Positions 51,646 through 60,480 of a stretch of 64,000 nt of DNA are shown here, one piece after another. The DNA is from Blautia coccoides. Lineage in GTDB: Bacteria; Bacillota; Clostridia; Lachnospirales; Lachnospiraceae. The notes beneath the pieces were generated by a model. That model had not been told where the DNA came from. It saw nothing but the letters and a program-made list of their open reading frames with translations, and did no database searches. The first letter of the stretch is position 1. The number at the start of each line of letters is the position of its first letter. The position numbers and the translations under genes are program-made. The stretch is taken from assembly GCF_034355335.1 (NCBI RefSeq), contig NZ_CP136422.1, positions 2,452,501 through 2,516,500 of the forward strand. Direction: 5' to 3'.

Positions 51646-52242
51646 ATGATATACCTGGAAACAGAACGTCTCATCTTACGGGATTACACAGAGAACGATG
51701 CAGAAGAGTACAGCAGACTTATGGCTGATGATCAGGTGATGTATTATCTTCGGGATATTCAACACCATTCCAGAGAGGAATCGGAAGAGAATTTTAGAAA
51801 TATCCTTCTGGATATGCGGGAGAAGGACAGGCAAAGATATTTTCTTCATATACAGAAAAAAGATACAGGAGAACAGATTGGAAGCATTGGTTATACGGTC
51901 ACGGATACAACTCCGGCAGGAAAACTGGTGCATCTGGGATATTTTACATATCCGAAATACTGGGGTTGCGGTTATGTGACTGAGGCGCTTGAAAAGGTAA
52001 TGGAATTTGCTTTTTCCCAGGATGGTGTATACCGCATCACCACCGGATGCCTCAGAGAAAACCGAGGCTCCGAGCGTGTTATGCAGAAATGCGGAATGAT
52101 AAGAGAGGCAGAACATGTGGACTATGAGTGGCATGACGGCAAAATGAAAACACGCATGGAATATCGCATGTTGAAGAGTGATTGGGAGAAAATGCGTCAG
52201 GATTCCACTGGACTTAATCCAAGCAAATCCACAAAAGTATAG
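51646..52242 (+). CDS. RimJ/RimL-type GNAT acetyltransferase
   Basis: A 198-residue protein: MIYLETERLILRDYTENDAE at the start, then GSIGYTVTDTTPAGKLVHLG, and the acetyl-CoA segment YWGCGYVTEALEKVMEFAFS with ENRGSERVMQKCGM. It resembles ribosomal-protein or small-molecule acetyltransferases. AGGAGA precedes the ATG. Its final 46 bases overlap the convergent PucR-type gene, so the last ~15 residues (STGLNPSKSTKV) may be a recent extension after loss of an earlier stop. Confidence 0.9.
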   Translation: MIYLETERLILRDYTENDAEEYSRLMADDQVMYYLRDIQHHSREESEENFRNILLDMREKDRQRYFLHIQKKDTGEQIGSIGYTVTDTTPAGKLVHLGYFTYPKYWGCGYVTEALEKVMEFAFSQDGVYRITTGCLRENRGSERVMQKCGMIREAEHVDYEWHDGKMKTRMEYRMLKSDWEKMRQDSTGLNPSKSTKV

Positions 52243-53756
52243 GACATCATAATGAACAGCCTTGTATTGGCGTCATCCAGATTGGTATGGATGATGCCAT
52301 TTATTTTTTTCAGTCTCTGATACAGGGTATTTCTGTGGATATAAAGTTTCTGTGCAGTGAGAACCGCATTGCCTCCCAGCTCCAGATAAGTCCTTAAAGT
52401 CTCCAGAAGGTTTGTTTTATTCTTTAAGTCATGGATATAAAGCTGGACTACACCGGGATGGCACAGATGCCTTCCGTCGATCCGGCTTGTACCGTAATGC
52501 ATAAAATAATGCAGCACATAGTCCTCAAAATCATAGCACCACTCATGGGGGCTATATTTTTCACCCATCTCCAAAGCCCCCAATGTCTGCTTATAATAGC
52601 TGGAAAAAGTGCTGAAATCAAAGAAGACGTAACTGATGCCGGCGTGAAACAGCCCTTCCCGGAGGAAAATAGAGAGCTTATGGACCGCATCCGCCTTTGA
52701 TAGACGTGCATGGTCCAGATTGATGACAGTGAGCAGGTTGTCCTCAAAATAAAAGGCAAAGCTCTCCGCAACCTGTTTTTCAATATTGACGCAGATATTG
52801 TTGTATATGGAATTGATTTTGTCAAAACGGTTTGTCTGAAAAGTTACCAGAAGATAGTTATCCCCGTTTTTCCAATTCATAGCCAAAAGATAGCGGTCTA
52901 TCACAGCCTGTTCGATCTGCGTGTCGTACAGAAGTTCCTTTAAAAAATCTTCAAATCTCAGAGAATGTCCCGAGCTTAAATGATTTCTCCCCAGAGCAAG
53001 ACGCAGGATTCCCGCAAAATATAGAGCAAGCTGCCGATGCACCAGGGTAAGAGGGCGGTCTGTCTCCATGACGGCTGCTGTCAAAGGAGAAGTATTTCCC
53101 TCCACAGGGACAAAAAGTGTATTATAGGCAAAATATTCGTCTGAAACAAAACAGATATCAGAGGAGGCGGAAGATCGGCGGTATTCCGGTGAAGTCTTTA
53201 TGGCATTGACCATATCAATGGAGAGCATTTTTGAATCAGACCATTTGTCACAGACCAGTTCCAGCTTCTTGAGGCGTGAATCAGCTTCCCCTAAAATACA
53301 GTAATTCTTATCGAAAAGAATGAGAGGATTGCCGAAAAGTTCTTCCCCGATTTTTAGTATTTCCTGGAGCGGGGCGTTTTTCATGACCGCAGAAGTGAGC
53401 CGCGCATGGATCGCCTGGTATTTTAGGAAAACCGAATTGAGCGCATTAAACATATCGCTGAATGTGCAGTGTGCATTCTCTGCGTTCAGCACAAGGATAT
53501 CTGCATCGAATGCATTCAGCATATCTTCATCAGCGTTTCCAATCACAGCCAGTGTGATGCCGGAAGGACAAAAAAAGGTTTCTGTTATGGTGTCAGCACT
53601 GACGGCATAACAGATCTCCGGTGACAGGGTTGTTTGCGGTTCATACAGGCCGGCACCCTGCAAGTTGTGTTTGACCGTATCTGATTTTTGTCTGCCTGCC
53701 CGCCTGGGGGAAAGAGCAGATAATTCTTCTGCGATGATATCCAGATTTATTTTCAT
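52197..53756 (-). CDS. PucR/CdaR family transcriptional regulator
   Basis: A 519-residue regulator. The N-terminal PucR-like region (MKINLDIIAEELSALSPRRA) leads to a GAF-like/GGDEF-like middle (YLLVTFQTNRFDKINSIYNN; ISYVFFDFSTFSSYYKQTLG). The C-terminal HTH_30 domain reads LLETLRTYLELGGNAVLTAQ, KLYIHRNTLYQRLKKI. AAAGGAG precedes the ATG at 53756, so 45 upstream codons are excluded. It is divergent from a UroD-like methyltransferase gene, its probable target. Confidence 0.88.
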   Translation of the reverse strand: MKINLDIIAEELSALSPRRAGRQKSDTVKHNLQGAGLYEPQTTLSPEICYAVSADTITETFFCPSGITLAVIGNADEDMLNAFDADILVLNAENAHCTFSDMFNALNSVFLKYQAIHARLTSAVMKNAPLQEILKIGEELFGNPLILFDKNYCILGEADSRLKKLELVCDKWSDSKMLSIDMVNAIKTSPEYRRSSASSDICFVSDEYFAYNTLFVPVEGNTSPLTAAVMETDRPLTLVHRQLALYFAGILRLALGRNHLSSGHSLRFEDFLKELLYDTQIEQAVIDRYLLAMNWKNGDNYLLVTFQTNRFDKINSIYNNICVNIEKQVAESFAFYFEDNLLTVINLDHARLSKADAVHKLSIFLREGLFHAGISYVFFDFSTFSSYYKQTLGALEMGEKYSPHEWCYDFEDYVLHYFMHYGTSRIDGRHLCHPGVVQLYIHDLKNKTNLLETLRTYLELGGNAVLTAQKLYIHRNTLYQRLKKINGIIHTNLDDANTRLFIMMSYTFVDLLGLSPVES

Positions 53757-53982
53757 ATGAATGCACTCCTTTGTCAAAATCTTATTATTTATGAGGATAT
53801 TTGTCAAGAAAAAGAATGGGCAGAGTGCATATAAGGACTGGAAAAATAGATACAGTCTGAACATTTTCTGAAAACATGGATTGTTATACAATAGAACTAT
53901 GAAAATGTCCGTAACACGTAACGATTTAGCCGAAGCGCGGAATAGTTACCGTAAAGAAAGAGATGAAGGAGGAAATAATAAT

Positions 53983-54972
53983 ATGAATCTGCGGGAAAAT
54001 GCAATGGCAATTTATAACAGGGAGCAGCCGGATTTTTATGGTGATCTGATGGACGCCATCGTGCTTGTTCCGGATCCTGTGCTTATGGGGGACATGTGTC
54101 CTCAGGATGGGTTGGAGCATAAGGATTCCTGGGGAACAGTCTATATCTTTAAACCAGGCGCGCCCGGCCCCCATCCAAGGGTAAATAAGGAAAATGCAGT
54201 TATCAAAGATATTGAAAAGTGGGAAGAGCAGCTCACGGTGCCGGATTTGGAACATTTGGACTGGACTCTTGTGAAAGAGGAAGCGGCAAAAGTAGACAGA
54301 AAAGAAAAATTTGTGGGATTTATGTGTGCCGGCGGTCTGTTTGAGCGCTCCCATCATCTGATGGGGATGGAAGAGGCGCTGGTGAATTATCTGGAATATC
54401 CGGATGAAATGGCAGGGCTGCTCCGGGTGATCGCAGACTATAAAATGAAATATATCAAAATGGTTGCGGAGCAGATACATCCGGATATCATTTTTTATCA
54501 CGATGACTGGGGTTCCAAACAAAACGTTTTTCTTCCGCCAAGGGTATGGCGGGAAATTATCAAGCCTCTGCAAAAAGAGATTGCGGATACCATTCATGCC
54601 TGTGGTATGATATATATGCATCATGCAGACTGTATCTGTCAGCCGATCGTAACGGATATGGTGGAAATCGGAGTGGATATCTGGCAGGGGGCAATCGCAC
54701 AGAACGATATCGTGGAGATCCAGAGAGTGACAGAGGGAAAGCTTGCCATGGTTGGAGGTATTGACGGCCCGAAAGTGGATATTGAGAATATCACGGAGGA
54801 AGAAATCCGGGCAGAAGTCAGAAGAGCCATTGATACCTATTGTCCTGGAGGAAGATTTTATCCGTCCATACCAAACGGAATCTGTTTCCGGGAGTGGAAT
54901 AACAGCATAGTTATGGACGAACTGCATTCCTATGGAAGAAAATATGCCCAGGAACATCCTGTTGTGAAATGA
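53983..54972 (+). CDS. Uroporphyrinogen decarboxylase-fold (MtaA/CmuA-like) methyltransferase
   Basis: A 329-residue URO-D family protein. Recognisable segments are HDDWGSKQNVFLPPRVWREI, IYMHHADCICQPIVTDMVEI (His and Cys for zinc), GVDIWQGAIAQNDI and GKLAMVGGIDGPKVDIEN. Anaerobes use many such proteins to move methyl groups between substrates, corrinoid proteins and folate or CoM-like acceptors. GAAGGAGGA sits before the ATG at 53983; an upstream extension is not favoured. No corrinoid protein or activase is next to it. Confidence 0.85.
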   Translation: MNLRENAMAIYNREQPDFYGDLMDAIVLVPDPVLMGDMCPQDGLEHKDSWGTVYIFKPGAPGPHPRVNKENAVIKDIEKWEEQLTVPDLEHLDWTLVKEEAAKVDRKEKFVGFMCAGGLFERSHHLMGMEEALVNYLEYPDEMAGLLRVIADYKMKYIKMVAEQIHPDIIFYHDDWGSKQNVFLPPRVWREIIKPLQKEIADTIHACGMIYMHHADCICQPIVTDMVEIGVDIWQGAIAQNDIVEIQRVTEGKLAMVGGIDGPKVDIENITEEEIRAEVRRAIDTYCPGGRFYPSIPNGICFREWNNSIVMDELHSYGRKYAQEHPVVK

Positions 54973-55030
54973 CAGCACTGTGCATATAAAGATCCCGGCA
55001 CAGTAAAAGTATGCAGAACGTTTATTTACG

Positions 55031-55069
55031 GTCAGCGCAGTAAATGCGCAGACCTACTGAATAGTTACC
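55031..55069 (-). repeat. Dispersed ~40-bp intergenic repeat, copy 3
   Basis: GTCAGCGCAGTAAATGCGCA begins this copy, which matches 31252-31291 directly and 17160-17200 in reverse complement. It contains a GCGCA/TGCGC hairpin. Confidence 0.7.
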
Positions 55070-55080
55070 AATAACATTCT

Positions 55081-55131
55081 AATAAGGCGGCAGTTTTGAG
55101 GATAATTCAAAGCTGCCGTCTTATTTTTTGG
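55081..55131 (+). terminator. Terminator of the UroD-like gene
   Basis: A 19-base stem with G-T pairs (55081-55099 with 55107-55125; AATAAGGCGGCAG.../...CTGCCGTCTTATT), followed by TTTTT. The rest of the gap to 55285 shows no gene. Confidence 0.85.
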
Positions 55132-55285
55132 ACAAAAATGGGATGTGGTTCGTATATTTATCAGTTAAAATATATCTGGTTTCTATAAGAAAAATGAACA
55201 GCCGTTAAGTTTTGATTTTTATAGGCATCAGGTTCTTGTAACCGCATGAAAAAGCAGATATCATATTTGCAGGAGGTGACAGGGC

Positions 55286-55879
55286 GTGCAGACGAAAAAA
55301 GACGAAATCAGGAAGACCATATTAGAGGCAGCACAGAAGGAATTTCTCATTCACGGGTATGAGGGGGCTTCTATGCGCACAATTGCAAAAAAAGCCAACA
55401 CAACCCTGGGAAATATATATCACTATTATGAAAACAAAGAAGCCATTCTGGAAGAACTTATGCGGGAGCCTGTCGAAAAGGTGAAGAAAATGATAGACGA
55501 CCATATGAAATTGCAGGATGAGCTGTTCACAATGTCAGAGATGCAGGAATTTCTGGATGATTTGGATAATCTGATGGATTATCATGAGATGCAGTGTCTC
55601 ATGGACGAGAGGCTTGTGATATTATTTGACTTAAGGACAACACGCTTTGTGAAGATCAGGGATGATGCCATACATAAATTTAAACAGCATTTGGCATGGC
55701 ATCTGGGGATGGATGACGATGATTCCGCTTATGTGGATATCATTATGAATACATTTATCGCCTGCGTGCGCCACGTATTATCAGAGCACAAAGGGACAGA
55801 GGAGTCTAAAAAAGAATTTGTCAAGGTATTTAAAGTATTGTGTGCTGGCGTTTTGAGTAACGGAAAAGAGGAAAAATGA
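55286..55879 (+). CDS. TetR/AcrR family transcriptional regulator
   Basis: A 197-residue protein. The TetR DNA-binding domain is ILEAAQKEFLIHGYEGASMR and TIAKKANTTLGNIYHYYENK (residues 10-52). The ligand domain is helical and acidic. The GTG start at 55286 follows AGGAGGTG. Its stop overlaps the ATG of an ABC transporter ATPase (ATGA), so it most likely regulates the transporter operon it begins. Confidence 0.93.
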   Translation: MQTKKDEIRKTILEAAQKEFLIHGYEGASMRTIAKKANTTLGNIYHYYENKEAILEELMREPVEKVKKMIDDHMKLQDELFTMSEMQEFLDDLDNLMDYHEMQCLMDERLVILFDLRTTRFVKIRDDAIHKFKQHLAWHLGMDDDDSAYVDIIMNTFIACVRHVLSEHKGTEESKKEFVKVFKVLCAGVLSNGKEEK

Positions 55880-56577
55880 AAATAGTAGAGCTGAAGCATG
55901 TGAGCAGATATTATAAGGCAGGACAGCAAAAGAATTATGCACTGAAAAAAGTTTCTTTTGACATTGAGGAGGGAGAATTTGTAGTCATACTGGGCGCCAG
56001 CGGCGCGGGAAAATCCACCATGCTCAACCTGCTTGGGGGGATTGACCGGGCAGATGAGGGGGAGATACTGGTTGCCGGGGAGGATATCGCAAAGCTGTCT
56101 GAAAAAGAACTTTCAAAATACCGGGCTAAGAGGGTTGGATTTGTCTTTCAGTTTTATAATTTGATCCCAACCCTGACAGTAAAGGAAAATGTGGAGCTTA
56201 TGCGTGAACTGAAAAAAGATGCGCTTGAAGCCGGTGAGGCACTTCGGAAAATTGGACTTAGCGGGCATGAAAAAAAGTTTCCGGAACAGCTTTCCGGAGG
56301 AGAGCAGCAGAGGGTATCTATCGCAAGAGCTATCGCAAAAAACCCGGATATCCTTCTCTGCGACGAACCCACCGGGGCACTGGATTCAGAGACTGGCTGC
56401 ATGGTTCTTTCAGAGCTGCAGAAATTGTGCAGGTCAGAGGGGAAAACTGTGCTTGTGGTCACTCATAATGCAAATATTGCAAGGGCGGCTGACAGAGTGA
56501 TACATATCAGGAGCGGAGAGATAAAAAGCATAGAATGCTGCGATGATCCGTGTAGTGTGGAAGAGGTGGAATGGTGA
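55876..56577 (+). CDS. ABC transporter ATP-binding protein (MacB/LolD type)
   Basis: A 233-residue ATPase. Walker A is ILGASGAGKSTMLNLLGG, the Q-loop lies in FVFQFYNLIPTLTV, the signature is QLSGGEQQRVSIARAI, Walker B ILLCDEPTGALD and the switch His in VVTHNANIA. This is the MacB/LolD/FtsE-type subgroup that pairs with FtsX-like permeases. The permease gene overlaps its end by seven bases. Confidence 0.95.
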   Translation: MKIVELKHVSRYYKAGQQKNYALKKVSFDIEEGEFVVILGASGAGKSTMLNLLGGIDRADEGEILVAGEDIAKLSEKELSKYRAKRVGFVFQFYNLIPTLTVKENVELMRELKKDALEAGEALRKIGLSGHEKKFPEQLSGGEQQRVSIARAIAKNPDILLCDEPTGALDSETGCMVLSELQKLCRSEGKTVLVVTHNANIARAADRVIHIRSGEIKSIECCDDPCSVEEVEW

Positions 56578-58829
56578 TACTTGTTAGAAAGATGCTGCGA
56601 GATATCAGAAAAAATAAAGTGCAGTTTGCCGCTGTCTTTCTCATGATGTTCTTCGGATGTTTTCTGTATTCGGGTATTACGGGAGAGTGGGGCGGACTTA
56701 AAAAGCATTTTGAGGACTATATCCGGTCGCAGAATCTGGCGGATGTCTGGGCATATGATACAGCTTTTACAAAAGAAGAACTGGAGAAGCTGGAACAGGA
56801 TACCAGAGTGACAGAAGCGGAGGGAAGAATGGCAGTTCCCATGGGAATACAGGGACAAGAAGACGCCTCTCTCGACTGTATTTTTGCAAAAGACAACAGA
56901 ATATCAAAGCTGTATATAAGAGAGGGGATACCCTTTGACAGTAGTAAAAAAGGTATTTGGCTGGACGCGTCATTTGCGGAAGAAAATAATCTAAAGGTCG
57001 GAGACAGACTGACTCTTACCTATCAAGGTTTGGAGATCACAGGAGAGATAGTAGGTCTGGCAGACAGTCCGGAATACATCTATGGAGTCCGGGACGGCAG
57101 CATGATGCCTGAGCACAGACTTTACGGATTTGCATGGATAAGTCCCCGGCTTCTGCCGTCTGAGGAACTTTATTCTGTAAATCAGGCTGCTGTTAAAACA
57201 AAAGAAAAACAGAGCACAAAACTGCTGCGGGAAATACTTGAAAATCCGGATCTGACAGTGCTGGAGGCGAAAAAACATCCCACAGTTTCCATGGTACAGG
57301 ACGAGATCAAACAGCATAAAACCATTGGTTCTGCATTTTCCTCCGCGTTTTTAATGATCGCAGTGATGATCGTCATGACCACAATGCACAGGATGCTGAG
57401 GAATCAGAGAACACAGATTGGAATCCTAAAGGCATTTGGCTTTAGCAGACTAAAACTGTTGATCCATTACCTGTCCCACAGCGGTACCATATGCTTCTGT
57501 GGTGCCCTTGCAGGCTGTGTTCTGGGCTGCAGAGTGATGCCGGGAATCATCTATCCGTTTATGAAAGAAATATATGTGCTGCCGGAATGGGGCGGATATC
57601 TTCCGCCGGTTTATCTGCTGCTGCCGGTTATCTGTGTCCTTTTTTGTATTACAGTCAGTCTGGTTATATGCAGAAAATATCTGAAAGGAAATGCATCCGA
57701 ATGTCTTTACAGGGAGGAAAGCGGAAGAAGGACTGTCTCTCTGCCTGAAATATGCAGACACCTTCCCTTTTCCAGCCGCTGGAATCTTCGTGATGTGGAG
57801 AGAAACCGGCTGCGCAGCTTTATGACCCTGTGCGGTATTTTGGGATGTACAGCGCTGCTGTTCTGCGCTTTTGCGCTGTTTGATACCTTTCAGAACCTGT
57901 CTGAATGGACTTTCACAAAACAGCAGGGCTATGAGTGTAAAATTACAAATCTGCCGGATACAGAAGGGCAAAGAGTATTGCTTTCGCGTACGGAGGGGGA
58001 GTATTTGATGGAGACATCCGCGGTTATAAAGGATGGCAAAAAAGAAAAGGAGGTCAGCCTTACGGTCCCGGAGAGTACAAAATATATAAAACTGGCGGGC
58101 AGCCTGGATGATTTTGTGGGGATTGGTGACGGCATAGCTCTTTCAAAGAAAACCGCTGACAGTATGGGCCTGAAAACAGGGGATACAGTGACCTGGAAAC
58201 AGGCCGGGGAAAAGGGATGGAGGGACTCGAAAGTGGAGGCAGTCATCCGCACCCCTCTCAGCCAGGGAATCACGATCATGAAAAGTTCTTTTGAAAAAGA
58301 ACAGGGCGTCTTTGTGCCCACCGGGATCATCGGAAAGGAACCGGCCCGGGGATTCGCAGGTTATGAAAAAGAGTGCAGTATTACCCATCAAAGTGATCTG
58401 ACAAAGGGGATAGACGCCATGATGGAAGGGATGATCATGATGATCGTCCTGCTGGTATTGGGTGCCGTGATCCTGGGAGGCGTCATGCTGTATAACCTGG
58501 GCGTGCTGTCTTATCTGGAGCGCGGCCGGGAGTTCGCCACTATGAAGGTTCTGGGATTTGCCGATATGAAAATACGCAGTGTCATGGTGGAACAGAACGT
58601 GTGGCTTTCCGCTGCAGGTATCCTGCTTGGACTTCCCGCCGGATATGGACTCCTGATATATATGCTGTCAACCATACCAGAGTCTATGGATGTGCCCATA
58701 TTTATAAAAGGAATGTCCTGGATTTTCAGCGCAGCCGGGCCTTTGGCACTCTCCTGGTTGATCAGTCTGGCAGTATCGCGGAAGATTCCGCATATAAATA
58801 TGGTGGAGGCGTTAAAGGCAAAAGAATAG
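56571..58829 (+). CDS. FtsX-like ABC permease
   Basis: A 752-residue permease. It has an N-terminal membrane helix (VQFAAVFLMMFFGCFLYSGI), a large extracytoplasmic domain (about 45-250), three helices near 255-370, a second soluble domain, and a final three-helix FtsX block (MMIVLLVLGAVILGGVMLYN, YLERGREFATMKVLGF, WIFSAAGPLALSWLISLAVS). This duplicated layout is typical of the large efflux or antimicrobial-peptide-resistance permeases. With the ATPase it would export a lipophilic or peptide compound under TetR control. Confidence 0.92.
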   Translation: MVILVRKMLRDIRKNKVQFAAVFLMMFFGCFLYSGITGEWGGLKKHFEDYIRSQNLADVWAYDTAFTKEELEKLEQDTRVTEAEGRMAVPMGIQGQEDASLDCIFAKDNRISKLYIREGIPFDSSKKGIWLDASFAEENNLKVGDRLTLTYQGLEITGEIVGLADSPEYIYGVRDGSMMPEHRLYGFAWISPRLLPSEELYSVNQAAVKTKEKQSTKLLREILENPDLTVLEAKKHPTVSMVQDEIKQHKTIGSAFSSAFLMIAVMIVMTTMHRMLRNQRTQIGILKAFGFSRLKLLIHYLSHSGTICFCGALAGCVLGCRVMPGIIYPFMKEIYVLPEWGGYLPPVYLLLPVICVLFCITVSLVICRKYLKGNASECLYREESGRRTVSLPEICRHLPFSSRWNLRDVERNRLRSFMTLCGILGCTALLFCAFALFDTFQNLSEWTFTKQQGYECKITNLPDTEGQRVLLSRTEGEYLMETSAVIKDGKKEKEVSLTVPESTKYIKLAGSLDDFVGIGDGIALSKKTADSMGLKTGDTVTWKQAGEKGWRDSKVEAVIRTPLSQGITIMKSSFEKEQGVFVPTGIIGKEPARGFAGYEKECSITHQSDLTKGIDAMMEGMIMMIVLLVLGAVILGGVMLYNLGVLSYLERGREFATMKVLGFADMKIRSVMVEQNVWLSAAGILLGLPAGYGLLIYMLSTIPESMDVPIFIKGMSWIFSAAGPLALSWLISLAVSRKIPHINMVEALKAKE

Positions 58830-58843
58830 AATAAAGAAGTGAC

Positions 58844-58882
58844 AAAAAGGAAGCAGATATTTATTTTCTGCTTCCTTTTTCA
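58844..58882. terminator. Terminator of the TetR-ABC operon
   Basis: AAAAAGGAAGCAGA (58844-58857) pairs perfectly with TCTGCTTCCTTTTT (58867-58880). Confidence 0.9.
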
Positions 58883-58919
58883 CTATTATATTACCACAAA
58901 AAGGGGCTTTTTTCAAGGC

Positions 58920-58948
58920 TTGTAATGGAAATACTGGGGCTGTATAAT
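58920..58948 (+). promoter_or_regulatory. Promoter of the DUF6323/DUF6179 operon
   Basis: TTGTAA (58920-58925), a 17-base spacer and TATAAT (58943-58948). Confidence 0.7.
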
Positions 58949-59053
58949 GAGCGTTACAATTCACAGGTACAGGGAATGTGACAATGTGAATGCAGAGATG
59001 GAATAGCTGTAGAAACCGGTAAAATGATTTTAGAAAGAACAGGTGGATGGTCC

Positions 59054-59596
59054 ATGGAAAAACAGATTTTTGAACTGTTGACTAAGAATCGGCAGAGGGA
59101 TGAACTGGCAATGCTGGACGCGTACAATCAAAAGACGGAAATGTTCGGATTGGCACTCACTAAGGAGGAAGCAAAAGCGTTGATCGTGAGCCGGGATGAA
59201 AGCCTGAAAAAGTACGGAAGGGTAGAATTTGGCAAAGGGATTCTGGATAAACTTGTCTATAGCTTCTGTGATTCCCAGTATATCAGCAGGGAGAACTATC
59301 TGGCAGTCCTGACCAGACTGCAGGATATCTTTTATCATTTTAAAAATGAATCCCAGGATAAGCTGACAGATGATGAGCTGCTGACATTTATGAGGCAGCA
59401 GTATGAATCCGTGTGTTACGGAGATTTGGATTATCTGGAAAATACATGTCTGGAACGTTTTTCAAAGGCTGTCAGGGGAGGGTATCGCGGATTCACAAAG
59501 AGCGGGGGCGCAGATGAGTATGAAGAATTCAGTGAGGAGACACGGTGGGACGCAGAGCTTTATCAGTCTGTTCTGAAAGAGTTGTTCTGGGAGTAG
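59054..59596 (+). CDS. DUF6323 family protein
   Basis: A 180-residue soluble protein. Segments NQKTEMFGLALTKEEAKALI, YGRVEFGKGILDKLVYSFCD, YFLHFKNES-like DIFYHFKNESQDKLTDDELL and YGDLDYLENT match my memory of DUF6323, a family seen next to DUF6179 in Firmicutes. The function is unknown. AGGTGG lies seven bases before the ATG at 59054; the ATG ten codons earlier lacks a site. The DUF6179-like gene follows after 39 bases. Confidence 0.8.
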   Translation: MEKQIFELLTKNRQRDELAMLDAYNQKTEMFGLALTKEEAKALIVSRDESLKKYGRVEFGKGILDKLVYSFCDSQYISRENYLAVLTRLQDIFYHFKNESQDKLTDDELLTFMRQQYESVCYGDLDYLENTCLERFSKAVRGGYRGFTKSGGADEYEEFSEETRWDAELYQSVLKELFWE

Positions 59597-59635
59597 AGGA
59601 GTGTTGTCATCTGTGACAGAAAGGGGAAATGGCAA

Positions 59636-60472
59636 ATGGAATATCAATTAGAGGAATTGCTTCCTATAACGGCATGGCTTGCAGATAAATATACCTCCAA
59701 GGAAAGCAGCTCTGTGACTTATGATACGGCACAGATGCTGATGGAAGCAGTGATCTATTGCGTGAAGGAGTGCGGCGATATTTCGTCTAATGCATTAATG
59801 GGAAAACAGGCAGTGAAAGCGGAAGACGCGTATAAGATCGGTTATGACAGGGTAGTGGAAAAGGTGCATAAGGCCAAAGCTATCTATGACAAACTGAGCA
59901 GAGATTTCTGTGATTATGGCTGCAGCAATTACAGGGCTACTGTCCCGGAAGGAATGCCCTCGTTTTTTATCTTTTACGATGCCAGATTCAGACCACAGGA
60001 TCATTTGCTGACACTGGATTATCCGACTGTGAATTTCAGCGGAGAAATGTGCGGAATAGATATCATTTATCAATATTTATGTGATATAGTATTGGAGAAA
60101 GGATTTTTGGAATGTTTTCCCCAACAGGCTGTGAGGCAGCTGCTGGGGCGGATACAGAGCCGGATCGGCACTGCATACATGGGAAATATCAGCGAGATGG
60201 TGCTGGTGACAGCATTTGGATGTATGATCGCTGACAGGCGTCTTTCAGAGCTTTCGCTCTGCAGTCAGGATATGGACGCAGTGAAACAGTATTTTTCAGG
60301 TGATGATCTGCAGAGAACAGAAGGAAAACTGAAAATGCTGCTGCGTGTTCTGGCTGAAAAATCCGGCAGACAGGAATGGATTCCTTATTTTGACAGACTG
60401 TGTCATGAATATGCCGTCAGAATCCAAAACGGCATGGGGTATGGTACTTTGGAAACCGTATTTTTCGGATAG
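59636..60472 (+). CDS. DUF6179-like protein
   Basis: A 278-residue soluble, mostly helical protein beginning MEYQLEELLPITAWLADKYT and SKESSSVTYDTAQMLMEAVI, which resembles the DUF6179 N-terminus. PSFFIFYDARFRPQDHLLTL and DYPTVNFSGEMCGIDIIYQY mark a second conserved part. It appears shorter than the ~450-residue members I recall, so it may be a compact version. The function is unknown; constant pairing with DUF6323 suggests a complex. Confidence 0.75.
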   Translation: MEYQLEELLPITAWLADKYTSKESSSVTYDTAQMLMEAVIYCVKECGDISSNALMGKQAVKAEDAYKIGYDRVVEKVHKAKAIYDKLSRDFCDYGCSNYRATVPEGMPSFFIFYDARFRPQDHLLTLDYPTVNFSGEMCGIDIIYQYLCDIVLEKGFLECFPQQAVRQLLGRIQSRIGTAYMGNISEMVLVTAFGCMIADRRLSELSLCSQDMDAVKQYFSGDDLQRTEGKLKMLLRVLAEKSGRQEWIPYFDRLCHEYAVRIQNGMGYGTLETVFFG

Positions 60473-60480
60473 GAGACAGT

